Shown: piece after piece, positions 32,004-43,449 of the stretch
Numbering within the stretch: position 1 is the stretch's first letter
Layout of the letters: every line of letters begins with the position of its first letter
From: an uncultured Burkholderiales bacterium
GTDB lineage: Bacteria > Pseudomonadota > Gammaproteobacteria > Burkholderiales > Thiobacillaceae
DNA length: 56,745 nt
NCBI GenBank assembly: GCA_937949525.1
Contig: CALEDT010000009.1
Span: 1 to 56,745 of the forward strand
Direction of reading: 5' to 3'
Notes under the pieces: generated by a model
Told to the model about the DNA's origin: nothing
Databases searched by the model: none
Seen by the model: only the letters and a program-made list of their open reading frames with translations
Translations under genes and position numbers: made by a program

Positions 32004-33526
32004 GCCATCTGCCGTTCGCGCCGGTGCTGCTGCCGCTGTTGGCCGGTATCCTGCTGCTGTTGCTGCGCCATCTGGACATGCGTCTGCGCCGCCTGGTGTC
32101 CATCGCCGCCGTGCTCGGTCAGATCGGCCTGGCGCTGTGGCTGACGCGCGCGGTAGCCGGCGGCGACATCCTGGTGTATGCACTGGGCGACTGGGTGGCG
32201 CCGTTCGGCATCGTGCTGGTGGCGGATCGGCTGGCGGCGTGGATGCTGCTGATCGTGTCGCTGCTGGCCTTGTTCGCGCTGCTGCAGGCGACGCGTGGCA
32301 TCGATGCCGAGGGACGCCATTTCCACGTGCTGTTCCAGTTGCAGTTGTTCGGCCTGAACGGCGCTTTCCTCACCGGCGACCTGTTCAACCTGTTCGTGTT
32401 CTTCGAGGTGCTGCTGCTCGCCTCCTACGGTCTGATCCTGCACGGCGGCGGCCGTCTGCGCACGCGCGCGGGCTTGCATTACGTGGTGATCAACCTGGCC
32501 GGTTCCACGCTGTTCCTGTTCGCCGTGGGCACGCTGTACGGCATGCTGGGCACGCTCAACATGGCCGATCTGGCGGTCAAGGTGGCCGCTGCGCCGGCGG
32601 AGAACGTGGGCCTGGTGCGCGCCGCCGGCTGGCTGCTGTTCGGCGTGTTCGCGTTGAAGGCGGCACTGCTGCCGCTGTATCTGTGGCTGCCGGCGGCCTA
32701 TGCCCACACCAGCGCGCCGGTGGCGGCGCTGTTCGCCATCATGACCAAGGTGGGCGCCTATGCCATCCTGCGCGTGTACACGCTGATCTTCGGCGCGCAG
32801 GCCGGCCCCGCCGCCGACCTGATCACCGATGCGCTGCTGCCGCTGGCGCTGGCGACGCTGCTGGTCGGCATGCTCGGCGTGGTCGGCGCGACCCATCTGC
32901 GCCAGCAGGTCGCCTATCTGGTGGTGGCCTCCATCGGCACGCTGCTCACCGCCTTCGGCCTGGGCTCCGGCGCCGGCATCGCCGCCGGGCTGTACTACCT
33001 GCCGCACACCACGTTCGCGGCGGCGGCCCTGTTCCTGCTGGCCGACTGCATCGCCCGCCAGCGCGGCGAGCTGGCCGACCGGCTCGATCCGGGGCCGGTG
33101 ATGGCGCGCCATCGGCGCCTGGGCGCGCTGTTCTTCCTGGTCGCCATCGCCGCTTCCGGTCTGCCGCCGCTGTCCGGTTTCGTCGGCAAGTTCCTGTTGC
33201 TGCGCGCGGCGCTGGAGCACGCGCTGTGGGGCTGGGTGCTGGCGGTGGTGCTGGTCGCCGGCCTGCTGGGGGTGATTGCGCTGGCGCGCAGCGGCAGCCT
33301 GTTGTTCTACCGCGCCGGTACCGCGCCGGTGCGGGAGGGCGCGGCCGCGTCGGCGCCGGCGCCGACCTGGATTGCCCTGGCACCGCTGTCCGGGCTGTTC
33401 CTGCTCGGCGTCGGCCTCACCGTGTTCGCCGGGCCGCTGGCCGACCACGCGCAGGCAATCGCCACGCAGTTGCTGCAACCGCATGAATACGTGCATGCGG
33501 TGCTCGGCGCGGAGGCGCGGCCATGA
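32000..33526 (+). CDS. mrpD: Mrp antiporter subunit D
   Basis: A 508-residue NuoM/NuoN-like antiporter subunit with about 14 helices. Landmarks are GDLFNLFVFFEVLLLASYGLI, the Lys-bearing LKAALLPLYLWLPAAYAHTSAPVAALFAIMTKVGAYAILR and SGLPPLSGFVGKFLLLRAAL. The ATG at 32000 follows a GGAGGAGG Shine-Dalgarno and overlaps the mrpC stop. Together with MrpA it forms the two proton-channel modules. Confidence 0.95.
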   Translation: MSHLPFAPVLLPLLAGILLLLLRHLDMRLRRLVSIAAVLGQIGLALWLTRAVAGGDILVYALGDWVAPFGIVLVADRLAAWMLLIVSLLALFALLQATRGIDAEGRHFHVLFQLQLFGLNGAFLTGDLFNLFVFFEVLLLASYGLILHGGGRLRTRAGLHYVVINLAGSTLFLFAVGTLYGMLGTLNMADLAVKVAAAPAENVGLVRAAGWLLFGVFALKAALLPLYLWLPAAYAHTSAPVAALFAIMTKVGAYAILRVYTLIFGAQAGPAADLITDALLPLALATLLVGMLGVVGATHLRQQVAYLVVASIGTLLTAFGLGSGAGIAAGLYYLPHTTFAAAALFLLADCIARQRGELADRLDPGPVMARHRRLGALFFLVAIAASGLPPLSGFVGKFLLLRAALEHALWGWVLAVVLVAGLLGVIALARSGSLLFYRAGTAPVREGAAASAPAPTWIALAPLSGLFLLGVGLTVFAGPLADHAQAIATQLLQPHEYVHAVLGAEARP

Positions 33527-34014
33527 ACCGCCGGTTGTTGCCGCACCCGCTGTTGACGCTGGCGCTGGCGCTGATCTGGCTGCTGCTGGTCAACAGTCTG
33601 GCGTTTGGCCACGTCGTGCTGGGCCTGCTGCTGGGCTGGGCCATTCCCTTGTTCACGCGGCGTTTCTGGCCGGATACCGTGACCATCCGCAATCCGGCGA
33701 CGCTGGCGCGCTTCATCGCCGTGGTGATGTATGACATCGTCGTCGCCAACGTGTCGGTGGCGCGCCGGATCCTCGGCCGGCCGGAGCGATTGCGTCCCGC
33801 CTTCGTCGTGGTGCCGCTGGCGCTGCGCTCGGAACTGGCGATCAGCCTGCTGGCCAATACCATCTCGCTGACGCCGGGCACGGTATCGTCGCGCCTGAGC
33901 CCGGATCGCCGCAGCCTGCTGGTGCATGCGCTGGACGTGGATGACCGCGATGCGTTGATCGCCAGCATCCAGCAGCGCTACGAGGCACCGCTGAAAGAGG
34001 TGTTCGAATGTTGA
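33523..34014 (+). CDS. mrpE: Mrp antiporter subunit E
   Basis: A 163-residue subunit with two N-terminal helices (residues 8-45), a segment around FIAVVMYDIVVANVSVARRILG, and a soluble C-terminus containing LANTISLTPGTVSSRLSPDRRSLLVHALDV, the typical MnhE signature. It overlaps the mrpD stop by four bases. Confidence 0.94.
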   Translation: MNRRLLPHPLLTLALALIWLLLVNSLAFGHVVLGLLLGWAIPLFTRRFWPDTVTIRNPATLARFIAVVMYDIVVANVSVARRILGRPERLRPAFVVVPLALRSELAISLLANTISLTPGTVSSRLSPDRRSLLVHALDVDDRDALIASIQQRYEAPLKEVFEC

Positions 34015-34277
34015 GCCTGGTTATTCCCATTGCCTTTACCCTGGTCGGGGGCGCCGTCGCGCTGAGCCTCTGGCGCCTGCTGGCCGGCCCCGGCGCGCCG
34101 GATCGCATCCTGGCGCTCGATACGCTGTACGTGAACACCATCGCGTTGCTGGTGCTGCTGGGCATCCATCTCGGTAGCGCGCTGTATTTCGAGGCGGCGC
34201 TGCTGATCGCCATGATGGGGTTCGTCGGCACCGTCGCGCTGTGCAAGTACCTGTTGCGCGGCGACATCATCGAATAG
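34008..34277 (+). CDS. mrpF: Mrp antiporter subunit F
   Basis: An 89-residue, three-helix subunit. The family motif is RLLAGPGAPDRILALDTLYVN (residues 22-43 region), followed by LGIHLGSALYFEAALLIAMMGFVGTVALCKYLLRGDIIE. The start overlaps the mrpE stop by seven bases. Confidence 0.94.
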   Translation: MLSLVIPIAFTLVGGAVALSLWRLLAGPGAPDRILALDTLYVNTIALLVLLGIHLGSALYFEAALLIAMMGFVGTVALCKYLLRGDIIE

Positions 34278-34285
34278 GCATCGTC

Positions 34286-34642
34286 ATGCTGGAATACCTG
34301 CTGTCCTTTCTGATCCTCACCGGCGCCGTGTTCACCTTCATCGGCTCGCTGGGTCTGGCGCGGCTGCGTGATTTCTACACCCGTCTGCACGGCCCGACCA
34401 AGGCCACCACGCTGGGCGTGGGCAGCCTGCTGGTGGCCTCGGCGGTGTACTTCAGCACGCGCGGCGGGGGCATCAGCCTGCACGAGGTGCTGGTGACGCT
34501 GTTCCTGTTCATCACCGCGCCGGTATCCGCGCACCTACTGGCCAAGGCGGCGCTGCATCTGCGCGAGCGTTCGCTGGTCGAACTGCCGCCCGATGACGCT
34601 GCCGCGGCGGACGCGCCCGCCGGCGATGGTGCTGTTCGATAG
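34286..34642 (+). CDS. mrpG: Mrp antiporter subunit G
   Basis: A 118-residue, three-helix subunit. Family marks are GLARLRDFYTRLHGPTKATTLGVG and LHEVLVTLFLFITAPVSAHLLAKAALH. The ATG at 34286, eight bases after mrpF, begins the first helix; an upstream start in the same frame is within mrpF and unlikely. Its C-terminal codons overlap the start of the following TatD-like gene. Confidence 0.93.
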   Translation: MLEYLLSFLILTGAVFTFIGSLGLARLRDFYTRLHGPTKATTLGVGSLLVASAVYFSTRGGGISLHEVLVTLFLFITAPVSAHLLAKAALHLRERSLVELPPDDAAAADAPAGDGAVR

Positions 34643-35390
34643 TCACAGTCATCTCGACGCCGGCGAGTTCGACGTCGACCGCGATGCGGTGGTCGCGCGC
34701 GCGTTGGCCGCTGGCGTGACTACACAGGTGCTGCCGGCGGTGACCCGCGCCGGCCTCGACACGGTCGCCGCCGCCTGCGCCCGCTACCCTGGCTGCCTGC
34801 CGGCCTGGGGCCTGCACCCCATGTACATCGACGTGCATCGCGAAACGCACCTCGCCGAACTGCGGCAGTGGCTGGACACGCGCCGGCCGGTGGCCATCGG
34901 CGAGATCGGCCTCGACCTGTTCGTGCGCGGCCTGGATTTCGCGCGGCAGGAATATTTCTATGTCGAGCAACTGAAGCTCGCGCGCGCATATGACCTGCCG
35001 GTGCTGCTGCACTGCCGGCGTGCCAACGACCCCATCCTCAAGCACCTGCGCCGCATCCGCGTGCCCGGCGGCATCGCCCATGCCTTCAGCGGCAGCCGCC
35101 AACAGGCCGACGAGTTCCTCAAACTGGGCTTCAAGCTGGGCTTCGGCGGCGCGTTCACCTGGAGCCGCGCCACCCGCCTGCGCGAGCTGGCGCGCGACCT
35201 GCCGCTGCAAGCCATCGTGCTGGAAACCGACAGCCCGGACATCCCGCCCGCCTGGATCGGCCGCGGACGCAATGAACCCGCCGAACTGGCCGGCATCGCC
35301 GCGGCGCTGGCGGAACTGCGGGGCATCGCGGTGGAGACGGTGGCGCAGGTGACCACGGCCAACGCGCGCGCGGTACTGCGTCTCACCTGA
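34626..35390 (+). CDS. TatD-family metal-dependent hydrolase
   Basis: A 254-residue TIM-barrel hydrolase of the TatD/YjjV family (metal-dependent deoxyribonuclease-type). Metal ligands appear in FDSHSHLD (residues 3-10), the Glu in AIGEIGLDLF, His in VLLHCRRAN, His in GIAHAFSGS and Asp in LETDSPDIPP. The start at MVLFDSHSHL was chosen as the family N-terminus; it overlaps mrpG by 17 bases, and an in-frame ATG at 34593 would add 11 residues. Which of the TatD paralogs it represents is unclear. Confidence 0.88.
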   Translation: MVLFDSHSHLDAGEFDVDRDAVVARALAAGVTTQVLPAVTRAGLDTVAAACARYPGCLPAWGLHPMYIDVHRETHLAELRQWLDTRRPVAIGEIGLDLFVRGLDFARQEYFYVEQLKLARAYDLPVLLHCRRANDPILKHLRRIRVPGGIAHAFSGSRQQADEFLKLGFKLGFGGAFTWSRATRLRELARDLPLQAIVLETDSPDIPPAWIGRGRNEPAELAGIAAALAELRGIAVETVAQVTTANARAVLRLT

Positions 35391-35558
35391 CGCGCACGCG
35401 CCGTCTGCGGCGGCGTGCTGCCGTGAGCGGGGAAGGGGACGACAGGCGCTTTTGACCGGGCGAGGGTCCGCCGCCCGGCGCTCCCGGCCGGAGTGTGCGG
35501 AAACATCGAGCTGCGGTAAGGTTACGGGTGCGTGCGACCACCGAGAACACGTGCCGCC

Positions 35559-36116
35559 ATGTGGACCATTCCCAACCTGCTCACGCTGCTGCGCCTGATC
35601 CTGGTGCCGTTCGTCGCCTGGCGTCTGGCGCTGCACGACGTGCAGGGCGCGTTCTGGCTGTTCGCGCTGGCGGCACTGACCGATCTGTTCGATGGCTATC
35701 TGGCGCGCCGCCTGAACCAGCGCAGCGTGTTGGGCGCCTGGCTGGATCCCATCGCCGACAAGATCATGCTGCTCACCACGCTGACCATGCTGAGCCTGAT
35801 CGGCCTGTTGCCGATGTGGCTGCTGGCGGTGGTGGTGGTGCGCGATCTGGTGGTGCTGGCGGGTGCGGAGGGATATCGCCGCCTGACCGGCACGCTGGAC
35901 GTGCAGCCGACCCTGTCCGGCAAGCTGGCGACGGCCATGGAATTCGTGCTGGTCTCACTGGTGCTGGCGGATGTCGGTCTGGCCTGGGGCATGGACTGGA
36001 TCATCGCGCCGCTGGCGGCGCTGACCGCGCTGGTGGTGGCGTTGTCCGGCCTGCGTTACGTGTGGATCTGGACCGGCAAGACGCGCGCCTGGCTGCATCA
36101 GGCGGCCGACAAGTGA
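35559..36116 (+). CDS. CDP-alcohol phosphatidyltransferase family protein
   Basis: A 185-residue membrane enzyme with about five helices. The CDP-alcohol transferase signature D-G-x2-A-R-x8-G-x3-D-x3-D is complete in DLFDGYLARRLNQRSVLGAWLDPIADK (about residues 44-70). N-terminal IPNLLTLLRLILVPFVAW resembles PgsA. It could make phosphatidylglycerophosphate, cardiolipin or another phospholipid; the substrate is not decided by sequence. The 168 bases upstream hold no other feature I can support. Confidence 0.88.
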   Translation: MWTIPNLLTLLRLILVPFVAWRLALHDVQGAFWLFALAALTDLFDGYLARRLNQRSVLGAWLDPIADKIMLLTTLTMLSLIGLLPMWLLAVVVVRDLVVLAGAEGYRRLTGTLDVQPTLSGKLATAMEFVLVSLVLADVGLAWGMDWIIAPLAALTALVVALSGLRYVWIWTGKTRAWLHQAADK

Positions 36117-36298
36117 CGGCGCCGCGCCATTCGCACCGCTGCCGTACTGACGCCGTCGCCGGCATGCTGCGCGGGCCGATTGCAGCAAAGGGTGGTGCTC
36201 GCTCTCTTGGCTGTCGATTGGATCAGTCTCTCGCGGCTCGCGCTCCGTCCGTCTTGCACTCCGGCCGCTCGTGACGGTTTTTCCAGGCGACCTTGGGC

Positions 36299-37969
36299 TT
36301 AGACCGCATCTGCGCGCACGGTAAGCCGCGCGATCAGGGCGGCGGTGGACGCGTCGTGCGCGCCGGCCGGTTGTTCGCCGCGCAGCGCCGGCAGGATGGC
36401 CTGGGCGAGCTGCTTGCCCAGTTCCACGCCCCATTGATCGTAGGAATTGACGTTCCAGATCGCGCCCTGTACGAACACCTTGTGTTCGTACAGGGCGATC
36501 AGCCGGCCGAGCGCACGCGGCGTCAGTCTGCGGTACAGCAGCGTGTTGGTGGGACGGTTGCCGTGGAATACCTTGTGCGGCGCCAGCCCGGCGATGGCGG
36601 CACGGCTCAAGCCGGCGGCAGCCAGTTCGGCGCGTGCTTCGGCCAGGGTCTTGCCGCGCATCAGCGCCTCGGTCTGGGCCAGGAAGTTGGACAGCAGCAC
36701 TGCATGCTGGCCGTTGAGGTCGTTGTGTGACTCCGCCGCCGCCAGGAAGTCGCAGGGGATCAGATGGCTGCCCTGGTGGATGAGCTGGTAGAAGGCATGC
36801 TGGCCGTTGGTGCCGGGCTCACCGAACAGCACCGGCCCGGTGGCCATCTTCACCGGCTTGCCGTCGCGCGTGACCGACTTGCCGTTGCTTTCCATGTCGA
36901 GCTGTTGCAGATAGGCGGGCAAGCGCGCCAGGCGCTGGTCGTACGGCAGCACCGCGTAGCTCTGTGCATCCCAGAAATCGACGTACCAGATGCCCAGCAG
37001 CGCCAGGATCACTGGCATGTTCTCGGCCAGCGGCGCGGTGCGGAAGTGCTGGTCCATCTCGTGCGCCCCGGCCAGCAGTTCCTCGAATGCGTCCATGCCG
37101 ATGTACACCGCGATGGGCAGGCCGATGGCCGACCACAGCGAGTAGCGTCCGCCCACCCAGTCCCAGAAGCCGAACCTGTTGGCGGGATCGATGCCGAACG
37201 CGCGCACTGCCGCCTCGTTGGTGGACACCGCGACGAAGTGACGCGCCACCGCCGCGGCCACGGCATCCCCGGCCGCGCTGCCGCCGGGTAGCGCGGCGAG
37301 CAGCCAGTCGCGCGCGGCGCGTGCGTTGAGCAGGGTTTCCTGCGTGGTAAAGGTCTTGGATGCGACGATGAACAGCGTGGTCGCCGGGTCCAGTTCCTCC
37401 AGCGTGTCGTGCAGGTGGCTGGGGTCGACGTTGGAGACGAAATGCGCGCGGATGTTGCCGCCGTAGGGCTTGAGGGCCTGGCAGACCATGGCCGGCCCCA
37501 GGTCGGAACCGCCGATGCCGATGTTGACCACGTCGGTGATGGTCTTGCCGCCATGCCCCTTCCATTTTCCGGTGCGCACACGGTCGGCGAAATCGCGCAT
37601 GCGCGCCAGCACCGCGCGCACCTCCGGCATGACATCGCGGCCGTCGACCAGGACCGGCGCATCGCCGCGATGGCGCAGCGCGGTGTGCAGCACCGCCCGA
37701 CCCTCGGTCAGGTTGATGCGTTCGCCGCCGAACATCGCGTCGCGCAGCGCCTCCACCTCGGCCTCGCGCGCTAGCTTCAGCAGCAGTTGCAGCGTGCGCG
37801 GGCGGATCAGGTTCTTGGAGTAGTCCAGCAGCAGGTCGTCCAGTTGCAGCGTGTAGCGGCGGGCGCGCTCGGCGTCCTTGGCGAACAGGTCGCGCAGGTG
37901 CAGTTTGTTCCACGCGCGGCGCTCTTCCTTGAGCGCCAGCCAGGTGGGGGATTTGCCGGCATCGGTCAT
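36299..37969 (-). CDS. pgi: Glucose-6-phosphate isomerase
   Basis: A 556-residue isomerase converting glucose-6-phosphate and fructose-6-phosphate. Signatures are [15 protein letters not shown], the [13 protein letters not shown] phosphate-binding segment, [21 protein letters not shown], the catalytic Glu/His region [14 protein letters not shown] and [15 protein letters not shown] near the C-terminus. It starts nine bases after glgB on the minus strand, linking glycogen metabolism to central sugar phosphates. The 182 bases downstream (36117-36298) show nothing I can name. Confidence 0.96.
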   Translation of the reverse strand: MTDAGKSPTWLALKEERRAWNKLHLRDLFAKDAERARRYTLQLDDLLLDYSKNLIRPRTLQLLLKLAREAEVEALRDAMFGGERINLTEGRAVLHTALRHRGDAPVLVDGRDVMPEVRAVLARMRDFADRVRTGKWKGHGGKTITDVVNIGIGGSDLGPAMVCQALKPYGGNIRAHFVSNVDPSHLHDTLEELDPATTLFIVASKTFTTQETLLNARAARDWLLAALPGGSAAGDAVAAAVARHFVAVSTNEAAVRAFGIDPANRFGFWDWVGGRYSLWSAIGLPIAVYIGMDAFEELLAGAHEMDQHFRTAPLAENMPVILALLGIWYVDFWDAQSYAVLPYDQRLARLPAYLQQLDMESNGKSVTRDGKPVKMATGPVLFGEPGTNGQHAFYQLIHQGSHLIPCDFLAAAESHNDLNGQHAVLLSNFLAQTEALMRGKTLAEARAELAAAGLSRAAIAGLAPHKVFHGNRPTNTLLYRRLTPRALGRLIALYEHKVFVQGAIWNVNSYDQWGVELGKQLAQAILPALRGEQPAGAHDASTAALIARLTVRADAV

Positions 37970-37978
37970 GGTCGTCGC

Positions 37979-40135
<2,157 letters not shown>

Positions 40136-40301
40136 GAGTTGTACGGATCGGGGTTCGGGTGGGCGGTCAAGCATACCGCCGCGGCGGCGGCGGCGGCATC
40201 ATGACGGCATGGAAGGCGGCGATTTTCCCGTTACTCGGGCAAAATAGCCATCGATACTGAAGTTCATCCCGCACGGGTTTTCCACGGGGTACGCGGGAGG
40301 C

Positions 40302-40329
40302 TTATCAGGAGTCGGATGTCGTTTATTAT
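40302..40329 (+). promoter_or_regulatory. Candidate sigma-70 promoter of glgC
   Basis: TTATCA (40302-40307) and TATTAT (40324-40329) are 16 bases apart and would start transcription near 40336, about 36 bases before the glgC start. Four of six -35 bases and five of six -10 bases match consensus. The 236-base glgB-glgC gap also holds a GGC-repeat tract near 40181-40198. Confidence 0.4.
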
Positions 40330-40371
40330 TCCACATCGTCGTGCCATTGAAAGACACCAGAGGAGAGCAGC

Positions 40372-41652
40372 GTGGCCAAGGAATACCCGCGTTTCGTCAG
40401 TCTGCTGACCAAGAACACCGTCGCCCTGATCCTGGCCGGTGGTCGGGGCAGCCGGCTCAAGCAGTTGACCGACTGGCGCGCCAAGCCCGCCGTACCGTTC
40501 GGCGGCAAGTTCCGCATCATCGATTTTCCCCTGTCCAACTGCATGAACTCCGGCATCCGCCGCATCGGCGTGGTGACCCAGTACAAGGCGCATTCGCTGA
40601 TCAAACACGTGCAGCGCGGCTGGGGCTTCCTGCGCGGCGAGTTCAACGAGTTCGTCGAACTGATGCCGGCGCAGCAGCGTGTGGACGAGGATTCCTGGTA
40701 CAAGGGCACGGCCGACGCGGTGTATCAGAACCTGGACATCCTGCGCGTGTACAAGCCGGAGTTCGTGCTGCTGCTGGCGGGCGATCACGTGTACAAGATG
40801 GATTACGGCGAGATGATCGCCAATCACGTGCGCAACGAGGCCGACATGACCGTGGCCTGCATCGAGGTGCCGATCAAGGACGCCAGCGCCTTCGGCGTGA
40901 TGGCCACGGCGCCGGATGGCCGTGTGGTCGAGTTCACCGAGAAGCCCAAGCAACCCGCGCCGATGCCGGACAAGCCGGATGTGGCGCTGTGTTCGATGGG
41001 CATCTATGTGTTCAATGCCGCTTTCCTGTTCGAGCAACTGGTGCGCGATGCCGACGACCCCAGGTCCGAGCACGATTTCGGCAAGAACGTCATCCCGCAT
41101 CTGATCGAGGCGGGCTACCGGGTCTATGCGCAAAGCTTCAACGAGAGCTGTGTCCATGGTGAGAACGAGCCGCCCTACTGGCGCGACGTCGGTACCGTCG
41201 ATGCCTATTGGGAGGCCAACCTGGATCTGGCCAATATCACGCCGGACCTCAATCTGTATGACAAGGCATGGCCGATCTGGACCTATCAGGAACAACTGCC
41301 GCCGGCCAAGTTCGTGTTCGACGAGGATCACCGCCGCGGCATGGCGGTGGATTCCATGGTCTCGGGCGGTTGCATCATCAGTGGCGCCTCGGTCAAGCAT
41401 TCGGTGTTGTTTTCCAACGTGCACGTCAGCGAGGGTGCATTCCTGGAGGAGGCCGTGGTGCTGCCGGACGTGCGCATCGGCGCCGGCACGGTGCTCAAAC
41501 GCGTGGTCATCGACAAGGGCTGCAAGATTCCACCCGGCACGACCATAGGCGTCAACCGCGCCGAGGACGAAAAGCACTATCACGTCACCGAGCGTGGCGT
41601 GACGCTGGTCACGCCGGAGATGCTGGGGCAGGCGTTTCATCATTTCCGCTGA
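40372..41652 (+). CDS. glgC: Glucose-1-phosphate adenylyltransferase
   Basis: A 426-residue ADP-glucose pyrophosphorylase, the committed step to bacterial glycogen. The N-terminal nucleotide motif is LAGGRGSRLKQLTDWRAKPAVPFGGKFRIIDFPLSNC; the activator and substrate regions include WYKGTADAVYQNLD, LLAGDHVYKMDYGEM and FTEKPKQP. The C-terminus is a left-handed beta-helix (GGCIISGASVKHSVLFSNV). The start is GTG at 40372 with a strong AGGAGAG eight bases upstream. Length matches E. coli GlgC (431 aa). Confidence 0.96.
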   Translation: MAKEYPRFVSLLTKNTVALILAGGRGSRLKQLTDWRAKPAVPFGGKFRIIDFPLSNCMNSGIRRIGVVTQYKAHSLIKHVQRGWGFLRGEFNEFVELMPAQQRVDEDSWYKGTADAVYQNLDILRVYKPEFVLLLAGDHVYKMDYGEMIANHVRNEADMTVACIEVPIKDASAFGVMATAPDGRVVEFTEKPKQPAPMPDKPDVALCSMGIYVFNAAFLFEQLVRDADDPRSEHDFGKNVIPHLIEAGYRVYAQSFNESCVHGENEPPYWRDVGTVDAYWEANLDLANITPDLNLYDKAWPIWTYQEQLPPAKFVFDEDHRRGMAVDSMVSGGCIISGASVKHSVLFSNVHVSEGAFLEEAVVLPDVRIGAGTVLKRVVIDKGCKIPPGTTIGVNRAEDEKHYHVTERGVTLVTPEMLGQAFHHFR

Positions 41653-41676
41653 ACCGGGAAAAGGGGGGCGTCGCGG

Positions 41677-41700
41677 GCCGGAGGCATGGCCGCCTCCGGC
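41677..41700 (+). terminator. Stem-loop after glgC, no U tract
   Basis: A perfect 9-bp stem GCCGGAGGC/GCCTCCGGC with a six-base loop lies 24 bases after the glgC stop. No T run follows. A -10-like TACAAT (41709-41714) comes right after it, so it may separate glgC from a new transcript for the GH57 genes. Confidence 0.4.
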
Positions 41701-41745
41701 GTGCCATGTACAATCGCGGCCTGACGCTCCGTTCGCCGCCCCCCG

Positions 41746-43413
41746 ATGCTGCACCTCGTTCTCTGCTGGCATTTCCACCAGCCCGACTATCGCGATGCCG
41801 ACGGGCGTTATCAGTTGCCGTGGACCTATCTGCATGCGGTGAAGGACTACGCCGACATGGCGGCGCATCTGGAGAGCGCGCCGAACGTGTGCTGCGTGGT
41901 CAATTTCGTGCCGACGCTGACCGCGCAGATCCTGGATTACGCCGAGCAGTTCGCCTGCGGTGAGCTGCGCGACCCGCTGCTGGAGAGCCTGCTCGATCCG
42001 GCGCTGGCCAAGCGGCCGCCGGCACAGAGACGGGCGCTGGTGGAGCAGTGCTTCAAGGTCAATGCGCCGACCATGCTGGAGCCGTTCGCCCCCTACCGCC
42101 GCCTGCAATCTCTGTGGCGCAGCGTGGCGGACGGCGGCGATGCCGCGCTGGAACTGCTGTCCGAGCAGTTCTATGCCGATTTGGTGACCTGGTATCACCT
42201 GGCCTGGACCGGCGAGACGGTGCGCCGTGCGCGCGCCGATCTGATGGCGCTGATGCACAAGGGCGAGGGCTTCACGCTGGCCGATCGCCGCGCGTTGTTC
42301 GAACTGTACGGCGAGGTCGTCGCCGACCTGCTGCCGCGTTACCGCCGCCTGGCGGCGCGCGGGCAGATCGAGCTGTCGGCGACGCCGCACAGCCATCCCA
42401 TCCTGCCCTTGCTGCTGGATTTCCACGCCGCGCGCGAGGCGCGGCCCGGCCTGCCGTTACCGCAGGCGCCCGGCTATCCCGGTGGCGAGGCGCGTGCACG
42501 CGTGCACATTGATGCGGCGCTGGCGGATCATCTCGAACAGTTCGGTCAGGAACCGGGCGGTTGCTGGCCGGCCGAGGGCGGCGTGTCCGAGGCCGCGCTG
42601 CGTCTGTTCTCGGCCGCGGGTGTCCGTTGGGTGGCGACCGGCGAGGGCGTGCTTCGCCACAGCCTGTCGGCTTCCGGCATGGACATGTCGCACAAGCCGA
42701 GCTGGTGTTACACGCCGTACCGCCTGACCGACAGCGACACGGTGTTGTTCTTCCGCGACGATCACCTGTCCGACCTGATCGGCTTCGAGTACAAGGGCTG
42801 GCACAGCAGTGATGCCGCGCGTCATTTCATCACCACGCTGGACGAGGCGCGTCGCAACGTGCGCCACGAGCACGCCGTGGTCAGCGTGATCCTGGATGGC
42901 GAGAATGCCTGGGAGTACTACCCGTTCAACGGCTGGTACTTCCTGTCGGAGCTGTACGCGCAACTGTCGGCCAGTCAGACCGTGTACACCACCACCTTCT
43001 GCGACTATCTCGAACTGTATCCGCACACACCGCGGCCGTTGCCGCGGCTGGTGGCGGGCAGTTGGGTGTATGGCGATTTCACCACCTGGATGGGGGACGC
43101 GGCCAAAAACCGCGGCTGGGACTGGCTGGTGGCGGCCAAGCTGGCCTACGACCGCGCCGTGCGCCGGCTGCCGCGCGCGCGCCGGGAGCAGGCCGAGGCG
43201 TTGCTGCGATCGTGCGAGAGTTCGGACTGGTTCTGGTGGTTCGGCGACTACAATCCGGGCGACGCGGTGGCCAGCTTCGACCGCGTCTACCGCCAGAAAC
43301 TCAAGCGCCTGTACCAGACGCTCGGCGTCACCGCGCCGGACTATCTCGACCAGCCCCTGTGCCATGGCGGCGGCAGCATCGAAGCCGGCGGTGTGATGCG
43401 CCGCGGCGGCTAG
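41746..43413 (+). CDS. GH57 family glycoside hydrolase (alpha-amylase-like)
   Basis: A 555-residue enzyme of glycoside hydrolase family 57. The N-terminal LVLCWHFHQPDYRD carries the HQP motif of the family. GCWPAEGGVSEAALRLF contains the conserved region with the catalytic Glu (PAEGGVS). SVILDGENAWEYYPFNG has the catalytic Asp-Gly-Glu (DGEN) seen in GH57 amylases. It probably cleaves or rearranges alpha-1,4-glucans in the cytoplasm, since no signal peptide is present. The leader GCCCCCCG before the ATG lacks a Shine-Dalgarno. Exact activity (amylase, amylopullulanase or other) is unknown. Confidence 0.88.
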   Translation: MLHLVLCWHFHQPDYRDADGRYQLPWTYLHAVKDYADMAAHLESAPNVCCVVNFVPTLTAQILDYAEQFACGELRDPLLESLLDPALAKRPPAQRRALVEQCFKVNAPTMLEPFAPYRRLQSLWRSVADGGDAALELLSEQFYADLVTWYHLAWTGETVRRARADLMALMHKGEGFTLADRRALFELYGEVVADLLPRYRRLAARGQIELSATPHSHPILPLLLDFHAAREARPGLPLPQAPGYPGGEARARVHIDAALADHLEQFGQEPGGCWPAEGGVSEAALRLFSAAGVRWVATGEGVLRHSLSASGMDMSHKPSWCYTPYRLTDSDTVLFFRDDHLSDLIGFEYKGWHSSDAARHFITTLDEARRNVRHEHAVVSVILDGENAWEYYPFNGWYFLSELYAQLSASQTVYTTTFCDYLELYPHTPRPLPRLVAGSWVYGDFTTWMGDAAKNRGWDWLVAAKLAYDRAVRRLPRARREQAEALLRSCESSDWFWWFGDYNPGDAVASFDRVYRQKLKRLYQTLGVTAPDYLDQPLCHGGGSIEAGGVMRRGG

Positions 43414-43415
43414 TC

Positions 43416-43443
43416 GTTTCCCGTTTGACGTTTCCCGTTTCCC
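43416..43443 (+). repeat. Four-unit 7-bp tandem repeat upstream of the second GH57 gene
   Basis: Units GTTTCCC, GTTTGAC, GTTTCCC and GTTTCCC stand head to tail between the two GH57 genes. They end six bases before the ATG at 43450 and occupy the place where a Shine-Dalgarno would normally lie. Such repeats can change copy number by slippage, but no evidence of variation is available here. Confidence 0.85.
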
Positions 43444-43449
43444 GTCCCC

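Noticed and set aside
40264-42426. 720-codon open frame on the minus strand across glgC
   Set aside because: Antisense shadow of glgC and the first GH57 gene; no recognisable motif.
43416-43443. CRISPR-like repeat
   Set aside because: Seven-base units with no spacers and no cas genes; it is a simple tandem repeat.
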